A DNA stretch of 64,000 bases from Anastrepha obliqua (GCF_027943255.1 NC_072893.1:57816001-57880000), one strand, 5' to 3'; positions 23,010 to 35,078 are shown, counted from the first letter of the stretch. The notes: generated from the sequence alone by a model not told the origin. Made by a program: numbers and translations.

Positions 23010-23938
23010 AAGGGTGTTTTTTTTAGAGGTTAGGTTTTCAAGATGAAATAAAACTTATATAATTTAATGTTATGGCCAAGAATTTAGCTTTATTATAAAG
23101 ATAAGGGTTTGCCATTATCTTTTAAAAATGATTTCGGGCAAATGGCCGCCGCGGCTGGCTCGAATAAATTCCAGCCGAGAGGCCCAATTTTCGACCACTT
23201 TTTACAGCAATTGGGGCCGTATGTCAGCAATAACGCGCCGAATATTCTCTTCCAAGACGTCAATCGTCTCGGACTTATCTGCGAAGACAAGCGACTTCAC
23301 ATAGCCCCACAAGAAATAGTCCAGCGGTGTTATATCGCACGATCTTGGAGGCCACGCCACAGGTCCACGGCGCGAGATAATGCGCTCACCAAAAGTTTCC
23401 TTCAATAAATCGATTGTTGCGTTGGCTGTATGGCATGTAGCGCCGTCTTGTTGGAACCAAAGGTCGTCCACATCAACATCGTCCAATTCAGGCACGAAAA
23501 AGTCATTAATCATGGCTCTATAGCGCTCTCCATTGACTGTAACATTATGGCCGGCTTCATTCTTAAAGAAATATGGACCAATGATTCCCTCTGCCCATAG
23601 AGCACACCAAACAGTGACTTTTGGAGGATGTAACGGCGTCTCAGCAATGGCTTGTGGATTATGTTCACTCCAAATGCGACAATTTTGCTTATTGACATAC
23701 CCATTCAACCAAAAGTGAGCTTCATCGCTGAACAAAATTTTTTTCGATGCGTCGCGCGAACCGAACCATTATTTTCGTAATAAATTTGCACGATTTGCAA
23801 ACGTTGTTCAGATGTAAATCTATTCATTATGAAATGGCAAACCAAACTGAGTATAAATCAAGTGACAGCTGTCAAAAAGACCATCTACGAAAAAAGTAGT
23901 ACCAACTTGAAAACCTAACCTCTAAAAAAAGCACCCTT
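23010..23938 (-). mobile_element. rosa-type (DD41D) mariner deletion derivative with both TIRs
   Basis: The 33-bp terminal inverted repeats at 23010-23042 and 23906-23938 differ at one position (both begin AAGGGTG outermost and contain AGAGGTTAGG). TA dinucleotides flank both ends (23008-23009 and 23939-23940), the expected target duplication. Length is 929 bp, about 350 bp shorter than intact mariners. It is the best-bounded DNA transposon in the window and sits inside the left end of another mariner. Confidence 0.85.
23115..23827 (-). pseudogene. rosa transposase with deleted DNA-binding region
   Basis: The start codon is at 23825-23827: MNRFTSEQRLQIVQIYYENN then GSVRAT. The frame then breaks and continues with FSDEAHFWLNGYVNKQNCRI, VTVWCALWAEGIIGPYFFKN, VTVNGERYRAMI, LWFQQDGATCHTA and WPPRSCDITPLDYFLWGYVK. 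All three catalytic Asp are present, and 41 residues separate the second from the third, which defines DD41D. About 120 codons between the stub and FSDEAHF are missing with a frameshift. A TAA (about 23202-23204) interrupts the C-terminal tail before KVVENW; the natural stop is at 23115-23117. Not functional. Confidence 0.85.
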
Positions 23939-24054
23939 TATAACCAACTTCAGATCGCTCGCGCAGCAGATGCACGGGCATCGGCTATCTGTTAGTTGGC
24001 TAAATGACAGTGCAGAGTATTTTTTACAAAGGCGCGGAAGCACTTTTTCCGAGA

Positions 24055-25058
24055 GTAAGTGCGAAAAAAGAAAATTAGTAGTGGATTCCAAATGTAATAG
24101 TGCGATTGCATTATATTTGGCTGGAAAATCACAACCAATGATTGTTCGTGAGCTCGAGCATCTTAAAGTAAATAAAGATTTTGTTTATCGCACCATTACT
24201 CGTTACGAAGATACTGGTAGCATCGCAAAACGTCATGGAGGTGGTCAACGCCACTTCAAATGGTTCAAAAAGTGAAGAAGCGATTTCAGCGGAATCCCCG
24301 ACAAAGTGCCACTGAAATGTTGAAAAAATATCTGACCATAGCGTCCACCGCATACTGGAAAAAGATCTCAAGGTCAAGCCTTACAAGATCAAAAAGGCGC
24401 ATGATCTCACATCAAAGCAGCAACAAGTCAGACTTGAGAGAACGAAGGAGTTGATTCGCTTGGCCGAAAGCGATCAATTTCCGAACAATGTGTTTTCTGA
24501 CGACAAAATTTTTCAATTGAGCAATTTGTAAACTTCCAAAACGATAGGGTTTATTTGAACGACCGTTCATACGAGAAAATGATTCATCGATTGGCCACGA
24601 GGTGCCAGCACCCGCCACAGGTAATTGGATGGGCCGCTGTAACCGCAGATGGGGGCTCTCCAATCGTTTCCATCGAGCCCTGCGCCCAGGAAAATGCGAA
24701 ATATTATCGGGAAAGGGGTTGGGTTGAAGCTGTGGACAGACAAACATTTCGGCAGACCATGGACGCTTCAACAGAACTCGGCACCGTCTCGCAAAGCTCG
24801 AGTGAACCAAGAATGGCTAAAAACAACATTCCGAACTTCATAACGTTCACACAATGGCTCTCAAATTCACCAGACGCGAATCCAATTAATTATTTTCTTT
24901 GGTCCATTTTGGAGAGCAGGGACCGAACTAAAAGATCCACCAGTCTCGAGACACTGAAAAAGGCTATTGTCCGCGAGTGGGCCAAAATACCTGCAAGTCA
25001 CATTCGGGCAGCTTGCGATTCGCTTCTGGACCATCTCAAGGCCCATAGTCAAGGTTAA
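24055..25058 (+). pseudogene. DD37D (maT-like) mariner transposase, inactive
   Basis: The N-terminal HTH reads SAIALYLAGKSQPMIVRELE then DFVYRTITRYEDTGSIAKRH. Catalytic blocks are NNVFSDDKIFQL (first Asp present), LQQNSAPSRKARVNQEWLK (second Asp changed to Asn) and NSPDANPINYFLWSILESR (third Asp changed to Asn). The C-terminus is REWAKIPASHIRAACDSLLD. The canonical second-to-third Asp spacing is 37. An open stretch at 24555-25058 passes through the middle out of frame between two compensating indels. Several stops occur upstream. Confidence 0.75.
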
Positions 25059-25199
25059 AGAGGCCCATAGTCGAGCAGAAGTAAGTTGATTTTTAATTTT
25101 TTTTATTTTCACACATTTTTTACTTTGAATGGAATAAAAGTAATTTTCCAAACTAAATGCCTTTTTAATTGGTTACACTTCGAATGTAGCACTCTGTAC

Positions 25200-26839
25200 A
25201 AAAAGTATACATATGCCGGTAAAGTGATTCATTTTGCACCATATACTTTTATACAATAAATTAAATTTTTTCATTTATAACACAAATTTTTTTATAAGAA
25301 CTACATTTGATCCAAAATCAATTTTTTTTTTAATTTGAGAATTCAGAACACTCTACGGAAATTTTATTTTAAGAAAGCTCTACACCAAATTTTTCATCAT
25401 GGAATAAGACTCAAACTTTTATTATTGATTTCAATGATTCCTGTAATCCAAGATCAATTTTCGAATACCGTTATCTTGAAAACTGAAACAAATCCGTGAA
25501 AACGGATGACGCCATTAGATTTAGAAGGTCTAAAACTTTAGCTGAAACAAACAAGGTTGGAAATCCAAACCCAGCGTAATTTTTACGAAGTTAAGTCAAA
25601 AATAATACAGACTAAACTATTTCTTTTCCATTTCTGCTTCAAGCTGAATTCTCTGCCTTCAACTTTAACTAAAGTAAATATCCCAGGTCAACAGTATCAA
25701 CAGTTGCGCCAATATTGACAACCTACGGCCGAATTCAATTCCGATCTCTAATAGTTGTGTAAACACGAATGTTGCACCTAAACTGCATACTACACCGCAA
25801 CGTTCAATATTGCAACAACATGAAGCGCCATGTTGCTATTACAACACACATTTACTCGAATATAGAACATTGCAGAAGCAGCATGTCCTGGCCTTACAAG
25901 TAGGTGCACATTTGCATCATGCAACGCGCATTTCGCAAATACACGAATTGTGACCTAGAGAAGGTAAGTATTTGGTAGAAACTCCACCAAAATATTAAAC
26001 AACAGTGAAAGCAAAGGCAGCAGCAGCCGTAGTGACAACAAAACAATGGCAGAAATATAAAAAAAGAATACATGACCAAAAACAACAGGCGCTTTGCCGT
26101 CGATATATGTATACTCCTCCTCCTCCTCCTCCTCCTCCTCCTCCTATAAGTATGCAAATGTAAATGTTGCAAGGCCACGAACGAGGCAGCCAAAGAATTG
26201 TGAAAGTGGAAAGGAGTGAGTGTTGTATTGGCCCAACAGATTGAGCTGTTCGCCATGCCACAATCGCTATGTAACTGCCTTGCCTACTCGACATGCACGA
26301 GTACACGCACACAACTAAGTGTGTGTGTGTGTTTGCGTTTTCGACAATTAAATACCAGCTGCTACCTGTGCACGCTGTTGATAAATATGCAAGAGTTTAT
26401 ATATACATATGGGTGTATGTATGTATGCACGCATGTGTGTAGTTGTAAACATGCCACAGCGGTACTGTGGCCAGCCAGCACGCCGTGACGATAATTCACC
26501 CATTTCGCCTGTGGCAGCGCTGCCGGTCTTTAAACTCATATGGTGCTGAGCAGACTGTATACCTATGCATGTATGTTTGTGTGTTATTGCTTCGCCTACA
26601 ACATTGAGTGGCGCTGATAAAGTAAATTAAATGCAACACACTGCTGAATGCCGTTAGCTCCTTTAACTGGTGGCATTGTTATTTTTTTTTTTTTTGGGGT
26701 TTTTTTTCAGTTTTGTAACCCTGTCTCTCGATTTCCCTGTTTGTTTTTATACCCAATTCATGAACTAATGGTAAGTTTTAACATGAATCGGAACTTACAC
26801 TCTAGGAAGATGTATCTACATATTTAGTAGTACCCAGGT
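25200..26839. other. Non-coding stretch with unique DNA and microsatellites
   Basis: 25200-25700 is AT-rich and starts with a possible transposon end (TTCATTTTGCACCATAT near 25228-25245). 25730-26620 is GC-richer unique sequence with GT and TATG strings. Open frames here are driven by the CTC repeat or lack domains. No supported gene. Confidence 0.4.
26112..26146. repeat. (CTC)n microsatellite
   Basis: About eleven CTC/TCC units lie in tandem. On the minus strand this produces poly-Gly and poly-Arg in two overlapping open frames, which are artefacts. Confidence 0.9.
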
Positions 26840-27010
26840 GGCAATCAGAGCTCTTGGCTAAGCCAAGTTCAGTTCTCAACTAGTGTTGTATGTTTGCCGA
26901 TCTCTATAGGAGCTGGTTAAGCACAACAGATTCCACTTCACTTGGGTCCCGGGCCATAGGGGCATAAAGAGGGGACTGCTTGGTCGTTGAGGATTAAAGG
27001 CAAGTTGCGA
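26840..27010 (+). pseudogene. LINE RNase H fragment
   Basis: The translation reads AIRALG, then LVKHNRFHFTWVPGHRGIKR. The motif W-V-P-G-H-x-G-I is the conserved C-terminal part of the RNase H domain in I/LOA-type LINEs, where AIKAL lies about 40 residues upstream, as here. Several stops are present and nothing else of the element is recognised. Confidence 0.55.
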
Positions 27011-27301
27011 ACAGACAGAATATTTCTGGGAAAAACGCATTAGAATGGTGTATGCCATTTGCAAACTGCTACTTAGAGGACAAACCTGTATCACATGGCG
27101 ATTTTTTCTAACGAAAGAAATATGTGGATCAAGGTATTCATAGTTTTAGCCAAAAACTACACTGAAACTCTGCCACAGACTCGGATGACCCTGTGACTTT
27201 TTCCAATGCCTAAAACTGTAAAAACTTTTAAAAGAATACAGATAGTCCACGAGGAAGGACCATCCAGCATTGCTAGAATATCCATATTGTAATGTTTGGT
27301 A

Positions 27302-28045
27302 CGAAGATTGTCTTTATATTTTGCGCCCAATTAAGAAAGTACGCAGTAAAATAATAATGCCAGTGGCCTTATTGTTTTTCAAAATATTCTCCATGGAAGT
27401 CAATAAACTTCTGCATTCGCTTGCACTAATTTTCCAGAAGTGGATAACTCAAAGGATGCCTTCTTAAAGGCTTAAAAATCTTTTTCAGGCATTGAGCTCG
27501 CATTTTATTTTTGGTGTTCAGGAAAAACCTGAAATCATTATAGTCCAAATCAGGGAGGATGATTTATTCATTCGATCTTTTAAGTGCTCAAAATTTGTCT
27601 TGTGTGAGTATTGTCCCGGTAAGGGATGACACGCCTTGAGTGGTTGGTTTTCCTCAACTCTCTGGAAACTCCTGGCATATAAATGATTTTGAACCACTCA
27701 CAATTGACAGCTTTAAGTAGAGGTTTCTCGGGTGGTACAATTGCGATATGACCAGATTTTCCAGAAAAACAGGTGACAAATTATTTTGAGTTGCTTCTTC
27801 TGAAAACGACATTTTTTGGATTAAGCTCATTTTAGAACACTCACACAGTCGGTAGCTGTTTTGTTTCCGGATTGTATGTGCAGATCCAATATTTTCCGCC
27901 TGCTACGAAGTCATAAACGTGCTTTGAACCACCGCGTCTGAATTTCTTCAATATTTCTTTACACCAATCGACACGAGACCTTTTTGGCGCACTCCTTCGA
28001 TACCCAGTTCAAAGTTATCGGAATGAGGCAGATTTACATATGGCC
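27302..28045 (-). pseudogene. SETMAR-type mariner (DD34D) relic
   Basis: The right-to-left order on the minus strand matches the mariner subfamily domesticated in SETMAR-like proteins. There are traces of the HVYD..(T)GDES-type block, a WSYRNCTTRET-like stretch matching the GHVATVPLE region, ...VNCEWFKIIYMPGVSRE-like (canonical VNSEWYTTICLPEV), then a tail near QKFIDFHGEYF (27395-27420). The TA-flanked end TACGAAGATTGTCTTTATAT at 27300 resembles the end at 35077. It is highly degraded. The segment is clearly homologous to 35079-35194 and 36090-36740. Confidence 0.55.
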
Positions 28046-28360
28046 AAGAACTTTTTCATTGTTCATTAATCGCATTCATTGCCTTATTATTCACATATTA
28101 TTATTTTTAAATGATTTATCTAACAGCAAAACCACTTCTTGTAATTTAAAACTATTTAAAATCAAAAAATAAATTCAAAAATCTCAAATTCAATCAAAAA
28201 AACCCACATCACAAAAATTTGTCTCAATACCAAACAATTTAGTATTAATAAAAAAATCGCATCCGTTTTATTTCTATATATGAGATTAAATTTATCTTGT
28301 AATCAACGTGAAAGTGAAACAATAAAAGTCATCGCAGATTTCTTTAGACCATTTTGTTTA
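28046..28360. other. AT-rich spacer, nothing recognised
   Basis: No gene or repeat was recognised. Confidence 0.4.
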
Positions 28361-28367
28361 CATAGGG

Positions 28368-28680
28368 AGCACTTCGGTCGGTATCTCGTGAATAGCCTCC
28401 AATGCCTCAAACAAAGCTGGTTTATCCACAAAGTATTTAGATTTTACATACCCTCACACCCCCACAAATAAAAGTCCAAAGGTGTGATAACATGCGATCT
28501 TGGGGGCCAATGCACTGGTCCGAGACGAAACTCATTGTTTCTTGGGCTGTATGACAAGTAGCGCCGTCTTGTTGGAACCAAATGTTGTGAAGATCACGGG
28601 CTTAAATTTCCGGTATCAAAACGTCGTTTATCATTGGCGCCATAGCGTTCGCCATTCACTCTAACATTGAGGCCTCTGAG
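28368..28680 (-). pseudogene. rosa-type mariner, C-terminal half
   Basis: The minus strand shows NVRVNGE, the WFQQDGATCHTA-like block (as HNIWFQQDGATCHTAQE) and TFICGG then KSKYFVDKPALFEALEAI (canonical LWGYVKS.V.A.KP). It ends inside the C-terminal domain. Catalytic spacing cannot be measured because of indels. Confidence 0.65.
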
Positions 28681-28839
28681 AGCTCACTTAATATGGCTCT
28701 ATGTCGCAAACGGCTTACTCAACATTCGCCTTAAAGCCTAAATCGTTAATAGATTGTTCGCATGCCAAAAAAGGTCAAACGACTGATAATGCAATAATCA
28801 ATCAATGAAGTAAAAAATCGCGCAGCTCCATTACTTTAA

Positions 28840-29127
28840 TTTGCGGCCACAAAAATCATTTATCATGTCTCTGCAGCGCTTACTTTTGACAGAAATCAAT
28901 TTCCTAAAAGCATTTTCAAAGAAAATGAAGTTGCCTTTCCAAAATATACATTAAATCGTCACTTTCTGAGAATGCATTGGCTTATCAATTATCATGTGCG
29001 GGTTTTTCGACACCCAGGGGTGCCAGATGAAGCCGCCGAGATGAAAATGCGCTTCGTCAGAAAATATTTCCGTTTTGGAAATATTGCAATCTTATTTCCG
29101 AAGTCAATATTGTGTAATCCAAATTGA
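28840..29127 (-). pseudogene. rosa-type mariner, N-terminal stub joined to first catalytic block
   Basis: The minus strand reads LDYTILTSEIRLQYFQNGN (the start Met position is TTG) and runs straight into (I)FSDEAHFHLGGF in another frame, then SKNPHMIIDKPMHSQKVTI and a degraded tail. The DNA-binding segment is missing at the same place as in the copies at 1.4, 23.7 and 40.3 kb. It is probably separate from the C-terminal piece at 28368-28680, because the VTVNG region is represented in both. Confidence 0.6.
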
Positions 29128-29129
29128 AA

Positions 29130-30808
29130 ATAAATCATATTTTCTGCGCTACATCTGCCAATTTTTTTTTTAAATTTTTTTTCAATACTTTATTTTTAGT
29201 CTATTTTAAGGAAAAAAATTTAAAAAAAATTATAAAAATGTTGGAAAGAACTGAATATATTTAATTTGAAAAAACGCTGCCAAAATTTTAAACAGTGAAT
29301 AAACCCCAAATTTATATTTTATGTTCGTTTTTTCAGCTTACTTCTTATTATATAAAAATTAACTAATTTTTAAAAGAATTGTTCAAAATCCTTGAATCAC
29401 TTCACAAGGAATCGCTCGAAATTCCAATCACTATTAGTAAAACTGTAATAAAATTTAAGTGATTTAGATATTTGAATCACTTAATTTAGCCTGTATTTTC
29501 ATTTACATACAACTATCTACAATTATATATATATATATACATAAAGCTATCTAATATACTCATTACTTCATCGGCCTCCGACCACTTCCGGTATGTGTAT
29601 AAGTAGATAAGGAGAAATTGAAATTTTAAACCTGATGTATATGTAATTGTTGCAGAGGGTATAAAAAGTTCGATTTCAATCGAACATCATTGGGTTTTTG
29701 TTACTTGTTTATTGTCAACACGTTCCGCTTGGCTTTCTGTCTATTTTCTACCTTTAGTAGCTCCCACTCAACTTTCGCGCCTCTACTCGACCGACCGACC
29801 TTCATTCACTAAAACAATGAAAAAAAATGTGTGGAGTGTCGGATAAAGTCTATTAAATAATCAACTCGACCAACACAGCATTCTCTCAGTTCTTGTTTTT
29901 GTTGCTGGCATTATTGTATAAGCGCTTGTTGTTTTTATTGCTTTTTGTTTGTTTGGCCAAAGCTAGTTATGTTGTTTTTGTACGTTGAGTAAATTAAATG
30001 ATTCCGCACTACAGGCGCGGCTCGGCAAATTTTTACGAACTGGAGTTTTATTTTTTGTAATGTTTGTTTTTTTTCTTCTTTTCTCTCACTCTTACTTCCA
30101 CTTTACTCCAGTACTCGTACTATCCAGCTTTGAAATATGCTTGTGTTATTGTTCATTTCGCTCTCCTTCCACTTTATTCTTTCACTTTGTTTGCTCTGCT
30201 CCATGTAAATTGATTGTTTATTTGTTTGTGTGCTCTCCCTCTTTTGTCAGCTACCTCCTGCAGTTGCGTCCAGCTTCCGATTATGCGGTCATGTTTCAAC
30301 GGTAATTCAGGCTGGCTACTTATTTCCTCTTTAACTCACCAAAGATTTTTGCGCATCTACGCTTTTGCTCATGTTTTTGCATTTAAAATAAAAATTTTTC
30401 TCCATTCCATCCATTTTATGTGTAACCATTTTCGATTCCCGACACTAAGTGGTCACATTACGATAGAGTGCAAAAACATCGAAACAAACATTCCCAGCTC
30501 TGCCTGACTTTACCGTGGGTTGTACTTTCCAGCGTTTAGTAAATATTTTCGGTTAATCCAGCCGGCAAATGTAGTGCGGAAGTGTCGGATTAAGCATTGT
30601 TCGCTTTTGCTTTGGCCTAACCGTATATACGAGTGTAGTTGTCTACACGTGTATTTAAGTGTTTATTTCTGTTTTCAGTTGTTGTCGTTCGCGTAGTTTT
30701 TCACCCACTTTTCACCACTAAGTAGCGCTAAATACTCGTAAGCGAAAGTTGAAGCTAATGAAATTGTTCTCGCGCATTTGATGTGATTTTCGCACATCAA
30801 GTCAAGTT
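29130..30808. other. Non-coding stretch, mostly unique DNA
   Basis: No supported gene. 29160-29480 is AT-rich. 29690-30780 is unique, T-rich sequence with a CGACCGACCGACC string. Open frames are low-complexity (Phe/Ser/Leu-rich) and lack domains. Confidence 0.45.
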
Positions 30809-30932
30809 AATTACCTACTCTAGTCAGAAAAAGTTAATGTACAGGACTTATAAATATTTTAAAAATAATTAATAATTACCTACTCTAGTCAGAAAAAGTT
30901 AATGTACAGGACTTATAAATATTTTAAAAATA
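30809..30932. repeat. Tandem duplication, 65-bp period
   Basis: The 59-bp block at 30809-30867 (begins AATTACCTACTCTAG) is repeated without visible change at 30874-30932, separated by six bases. Exact identity suggests a recent duplication by slippage or repair. Confidence 0.9.
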
Positions 30933-31068
30933 CACAATCGCTAATACCAAAAAAATGTGAATGCAATTTTGAATAATTTGAATAATTTATTTATTTAGTG
31001 TATAGTCCATGAAAGATAGTTCTTACAGACTATTATATGTATATATGTATATACATATACTTATATTT

Positions 31069-31318
31069 ATAATTGACGCTTACATTTTTTTTTTTTGGAA
31101 ATTTGGCTGAGCTCCTCCGGAAATTTGTGGTATGCGTTATGTTTTTTACTTGCGGAGGCAAAAACACACTCCAGGGTTTGCCATTGTCTGCCGAGGAGCT
31201 AACGTCATTAGAAAGCACTTCTTTTTCTATTAATTGATGTTTCATGCCCGTACATTGTAGCCTATGCACCACCGACTAGTAGTCACGCGCCAACCCATTC
31301 GGCTATGGCGGTTCATTC
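31069..31318 (-). repeat. tRNA-derived SINE copy, near full length
   Basis: On the minus strand it begins CCGCCATAGCCGAATGGG (box A), then GGTGCGTGACTACTAG. It continues through CGGCAGACAATGGCAAACCC, CCACAAATTTCCGG and GGAGGAGCTCAGCC, and ends TGTAAGCGTCAATTATA. Box B is poorly conserved. Orientation and order match the copy at 59730. Confidence 0.75.
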
Positions 31319-31866
31319 TATAATAATTCAAGCTTCAAGCTCTGCACACGATTTACTAAAATTTGACATATTTTTATCAAAATTTAAACATTTTTAATCA
31401 GAATTTAACAAGAAAAAAATTTAGTATGCAGTTCTATATAAAATATTTACTATTTGAAGAAAATGGACACTGCAAATTGTGAGCAACTTCAAAGTTTCTC
31501 TTATTTTGTTTTTAGTGAGTTTCACTAAAAATATCATGCCTTCGATTTCATTGAAATTTGGCGAAGATGCTCTGCACTAGGTTAACATAAACTCTACGAC
31601 AAAAAAGAGGAAATATTAAGAGGTTGCCGAGGTAAAGTGCTTAGTGTTTTGTTTTCCTTTTTTGTAAATGCTTTTTCTTTGAACTGTAAGCCAAATACCT
31701 GGTAGTCTAAGAAAATATGAAATAAATATTCTCGACAGAATTTTTTCCATACTTTTCGATAAATTCCATAAGAAAAAATTCAAGCTTGGTTTTGGTAAAC
31801 AATTTTTCCCCAATTTTGCTTTTGGCTCAAATAAATATTTTCGACAGAATTTTTCGATAAATTGTA
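31319..31866. other. AT-rich spacer, nothing recognised
   Basis: No gene or repeat was recognised before the next mariner end. Confidence 0.4.
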
Positions 31867-32385
31867 AAGGGTGATCAGATTGGAGGTACTATCTTCAATA
31901 GGGGGTTTTTTGACAGATCAGGACTACTAACTACATATTTTTTTTCAGTGTCATCGCGCGTTCAGGCCAATTTATCGCATTCAGCGATGAGACCCATTCT
32001 GGCTGTTACGCCAATAAGTAAAATTGCCGTATTTGTTCTGAAGGGCAACCTAAAAACATTCAAGAACAGCCATTACGTCCATTGAAAGCAATCATTTGGT
32101 GCAGCCTATAGACTGGAATAATTATCGGTCATTATTTCGCGCCATGAGAAATGACTTTTTTATGGCGAAAATTGGAGTCCGTGATCCCCACAATATTTGG
32201 TTCCAATAAGAGTGCGCTACTTGCCATACTGCCCGTGAAACTATGGGTTTACTGCGTCACCGTTTCGGCGAGCAAATTAATTTTTCATCTCGAACCCCAC
32301 GGATTGGCCACCAAGATCGGGTGGTATCACATCTTTGGATTTTTATTTGTGGAAGTTTGTAAAGTCTAAATTCTTTACTAAACTT
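31867..32385 (+). pseudogene. rosa-type mariner lacking its N-terminal half
   Basis: A mariner-like end (AAAGGGTGATCAGATTGG) at 31867 is followed after about 110 bp by QFIAFSDETHSGCYANK then NCRICSEGQPKNIQEQPL, AIIWCSL and GIIIGHYF. A frame near 32180-32290 still shows traces of the second Asp block (as PTIFGSNKSALLAILP). Everything before the first catalytic block is absent and there are several stops. Confidence 0.6.
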
Positions 32386-32689
32386 ATTCACGAGATTTCG
32401 AAAGAACGGGTTAAATCTTGATTTTATAAATTGCAGTATAGACAGGTACAGTTATTTGGATAAACCTTAATCGAGTTTCAAGCAGAAAGTTACCAAATTA
32501 GTTTTGGGCACTACACACTGAGGAAGTAGTTAAACTCTGACTGCTGTAAGATGTACTCGTACAGAAGCAAATGCTTATATCTCTTCATTTCCAGATCTGA
32601 ATCCGAATAAGCGAAGGGTTGGAGTGAAAAATTCGGTAGCTAACATAACCTCCATGATGAAGAACGTAAACCTGAAGATCAAAATAGTA

Positions 32690-33390
32690 TCGGAGTACGC
32701 ATAAAACACCTGATCACAGTAGTGTATTTCAAGCGGAATTCACTGCCATTAAGGAAGGACTTACTGCAATAAATACAAAAGTTGTTATTTATTCAGAATG
32801 CCAAACAGCAATAAAAACGGTATAGTCCAAACGCACTCGTCAAAAACGATCATATAAACTCCTAAACGACTTATCCCAGTTTTTCAATGTAAGCTTCATT
32901 TGAGTGTCAGTTCATAGATATATAGCACGAAACTGTATCGCAGATGAACTTACCAGAAAAGGTGCAACCCAAACTATTCAGTCGGATAAAGCGTTGATAG
33001 CTTTGATGCCTATAGGCACTTGTAAATTACTCATAGACAGAGATACGAATAAAATAGTAAATTCAAAATGGCAAAACCTAAAAACATGTGAATTAAGCAA
33101 ATTGACATGGCCGCATCTCAACAATGGTCGTTCAAAATGCCTGCTAAAGCTCAACTAATAGGTAACCATGCTACAACGCTTGGAGTACTATACTACGATT
33201 ATTGTACAAGCTGCTATAATACAGAAGAAGGGGAAATAATAAGACTAGTGTGAAGGATTAGCTAGAAGAATATTTTACACGCCTGAAATTGCATTTGCAG
33301 ATGTAGCTGGTATTGCGCCTCTTAAACTTACGTTTATGACGCTTATAAAAGCCACGGAATGGTTTAAAAGGGATCCCACAGTGTAAGGAA
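32690..33390 (+). pseudogene. LINE (I/LOA-like) RNase H and C-terminal fragment
   Basis: The translation shows DHSSVFQAEFTAIKEGLTAI then VVIYSECQTAIKTV (canonical YSDSQAAIKAL, Asp replaced by Glu), CIADELTRKGA and a C-terminal block GNHATTLGVLYYDYCTSC then YNTEEGEIIR and AFADVAGIAPLKL. The order is RNase H then a Cys-rich end, as at 454-2046 and 47780-48566. Stops and a frameshift are present. The RT is absent. Confidence 0.65.
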
Positions 33391-33399
33391 GAAGTTTCA

Positions 33400-35076
33400 G
33401 TGGTATGTCAACGGATTTAAGACAGGTCTAAGTGTGTTATTACTTGCAGCTAACAGACCTATCTACATACATAAGTATAAAACAAAGCTAGTAAAATCTA
33501 TACAATGTTGGCATACTGCAGAGAGTACAGCCACAAGCCAATTTCATCACCAACATTATGCCATCAGATTTTTAAAATCAAAATGTTAACTGTAGCAATC
33601 GTTAACCTTTTCTGGAATATTTTTTTTTTTTTTGCTATTGCTGGGGCATTGAATTCAAGTCTGTAATTTCTACATCTTCTTGTACTGAAAGACTGAAATC
33701 TTTACATGTAATTGAAGTAGTAATTTTCAGAATAAATTATATGTTTTTATGTTTATGTTGAGGCCAAAGAAAATTTAACAAAATATTGTTTGTGATAATT
33801 AAAAATGCTTTTTTGACTTCCTTGAACTTACTTGAAGTATTTAGAAACAGCGATTGAAATATAACGAACGGCAGAGTAACAAATAATAAGTTATGAGTGC
33901 TAGGAATTTACAAAAATATATAAATTTATTTCATGTGTGTAATAAAAAAATAATGCAGCGTACGTAAACTTTTTTTGACTAGTGTACATCTACACTAATC
34001 CATTGGAATGAACCCACATTTAAGCCAAGCGTTGAATTAGTTTGCAGGGAATTTATTTTAGCTGAAATTTTACATTTAGTATTTAACCTTTTTTGTGATG
34101 TAATTATTGTGCATTGCTAAAGTGTTATAACGATGCACTTCAAAGTAAACTTTTCGTGTGGAGGAAGTGATTTTTACTCTAGTAGTTTTTTTTTTTTGTT
34201 AAATAAGTAAGGAAGTCGCTTGTATGATATTGGTTCGTAATTTCGCGTATGTGAAAATCCTTTGGCAAGTTTTGATCGAAGTAGTCTCGAAAAAGGTATT
34301 AGAAAGGCAACTGGAATTTGGATGGACAATGATTGCATTCAGCTTGAGTAAGTATTGAGAGAAGTGAAAGATTCTCAAAATTGTTTCGCTTCATTTGAAC
34401 TTTGTTTATTGCAGAGTATTAATTAATAATTAATTTGCCAAGCCTGCTCACATGCTGGTCCTCTATGATTGCATCAAGATTTTAGGTATTTGGCCTACTA
34501 AAGTGTGCATAAGCATCGCATTTCAAATTTTCAGAACATAATCGTTTGAATCAATACTTTGCTGTTGCATTCGACGCTTTATTGAGTCCCTACAAAGCAT
34601 AACTCTTTTGGCTGCCTGTTACGTTTTTTGCCCTTGGTTGTAGTAGTGCTGAAGAACTAATCGAACTTTCTGTTTATGTACATTTTGGAGCGCTTTAATA
34701 TTCATCACTTCATTCAATGCGATTTTTAATACTTCTTTCGATATCCCTCACCGAAGACCTCTAACGGAAAATATTCACAACTTTTTACTTCACCTAATAT
34801 AATTTGTTAATTAAATTAAGATCAGTTGCTACCCTAAACTGAACTAAATTACGATTAGTGAAATAGATCCCTGCAACAAATCTAATAAAATATATAAAGA
34901 AAGTAGCGAGTATTTTTTAGAATTCGAGTACCTTGAAGTTCAGCTGACTTTGCATAACTCCGTGGCCCTAAATTTGTATGAGTTTAATACTCATGTAGAA
35001 CCCATTTATTTTTAGTACTCTAAATCAGCATATTTGGAACTTAATTCCCAGTTTATGGATCCATACCATGTACAAG
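33400..35076. other. AT-rich non-coding stretch
   Basis: No gene, RNA or known repeat was recognised. It contains several long T-runs (near 33620 and 34188). Confidence 0.45.
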
Positions 35077-35078
35077 TA

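Larger units (their letters stand above)
22985..25196 (+). mobile_element. DD37D (maT-like) mariner element, interrupted by a rosa element
   Basis: The left end CAGGGTTTGGCACTCGAAAT (22985) and the right end, reverse-complemented from 25196 as CAGAGTGCTACATTCGAAGT, are imperfect inverted repeats. Both continue into (T)GTAACCAA-like or TATAACCAA-like sequence, and both are flanked by TA. The left repeat is split by the rosa element at 23010-23938, which sits in a TA. The transposase relic is at 24055-25058. Without the insertion the element would be about 1.28 kb, normal for the superfamily. Confidence 0.6.

Noticed and set aside
23010..23938. rosa element as an active transposon because all three catalytic Asp are readable
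   Set aside because: The DNA-binding part is deleted with a frameshift and a stop interrupts the tail, so no functional transposase can be made; only passive mobilisation is possible.
24555..25058. 167-codon open frame as an intact transposase domain
   Set aside because: Its middle third is out of frame relative to the conserved protein, and two catalytic Asp are replaced by Asn in the true frame.
25894..26312. Two overlapping minus-strand open frames of 105 and 120 codons with poly-Arg or poly-Gly
   Set aside because: The runs are the (CTC)n microsatellite read in different frames, and the flanks show no domain.
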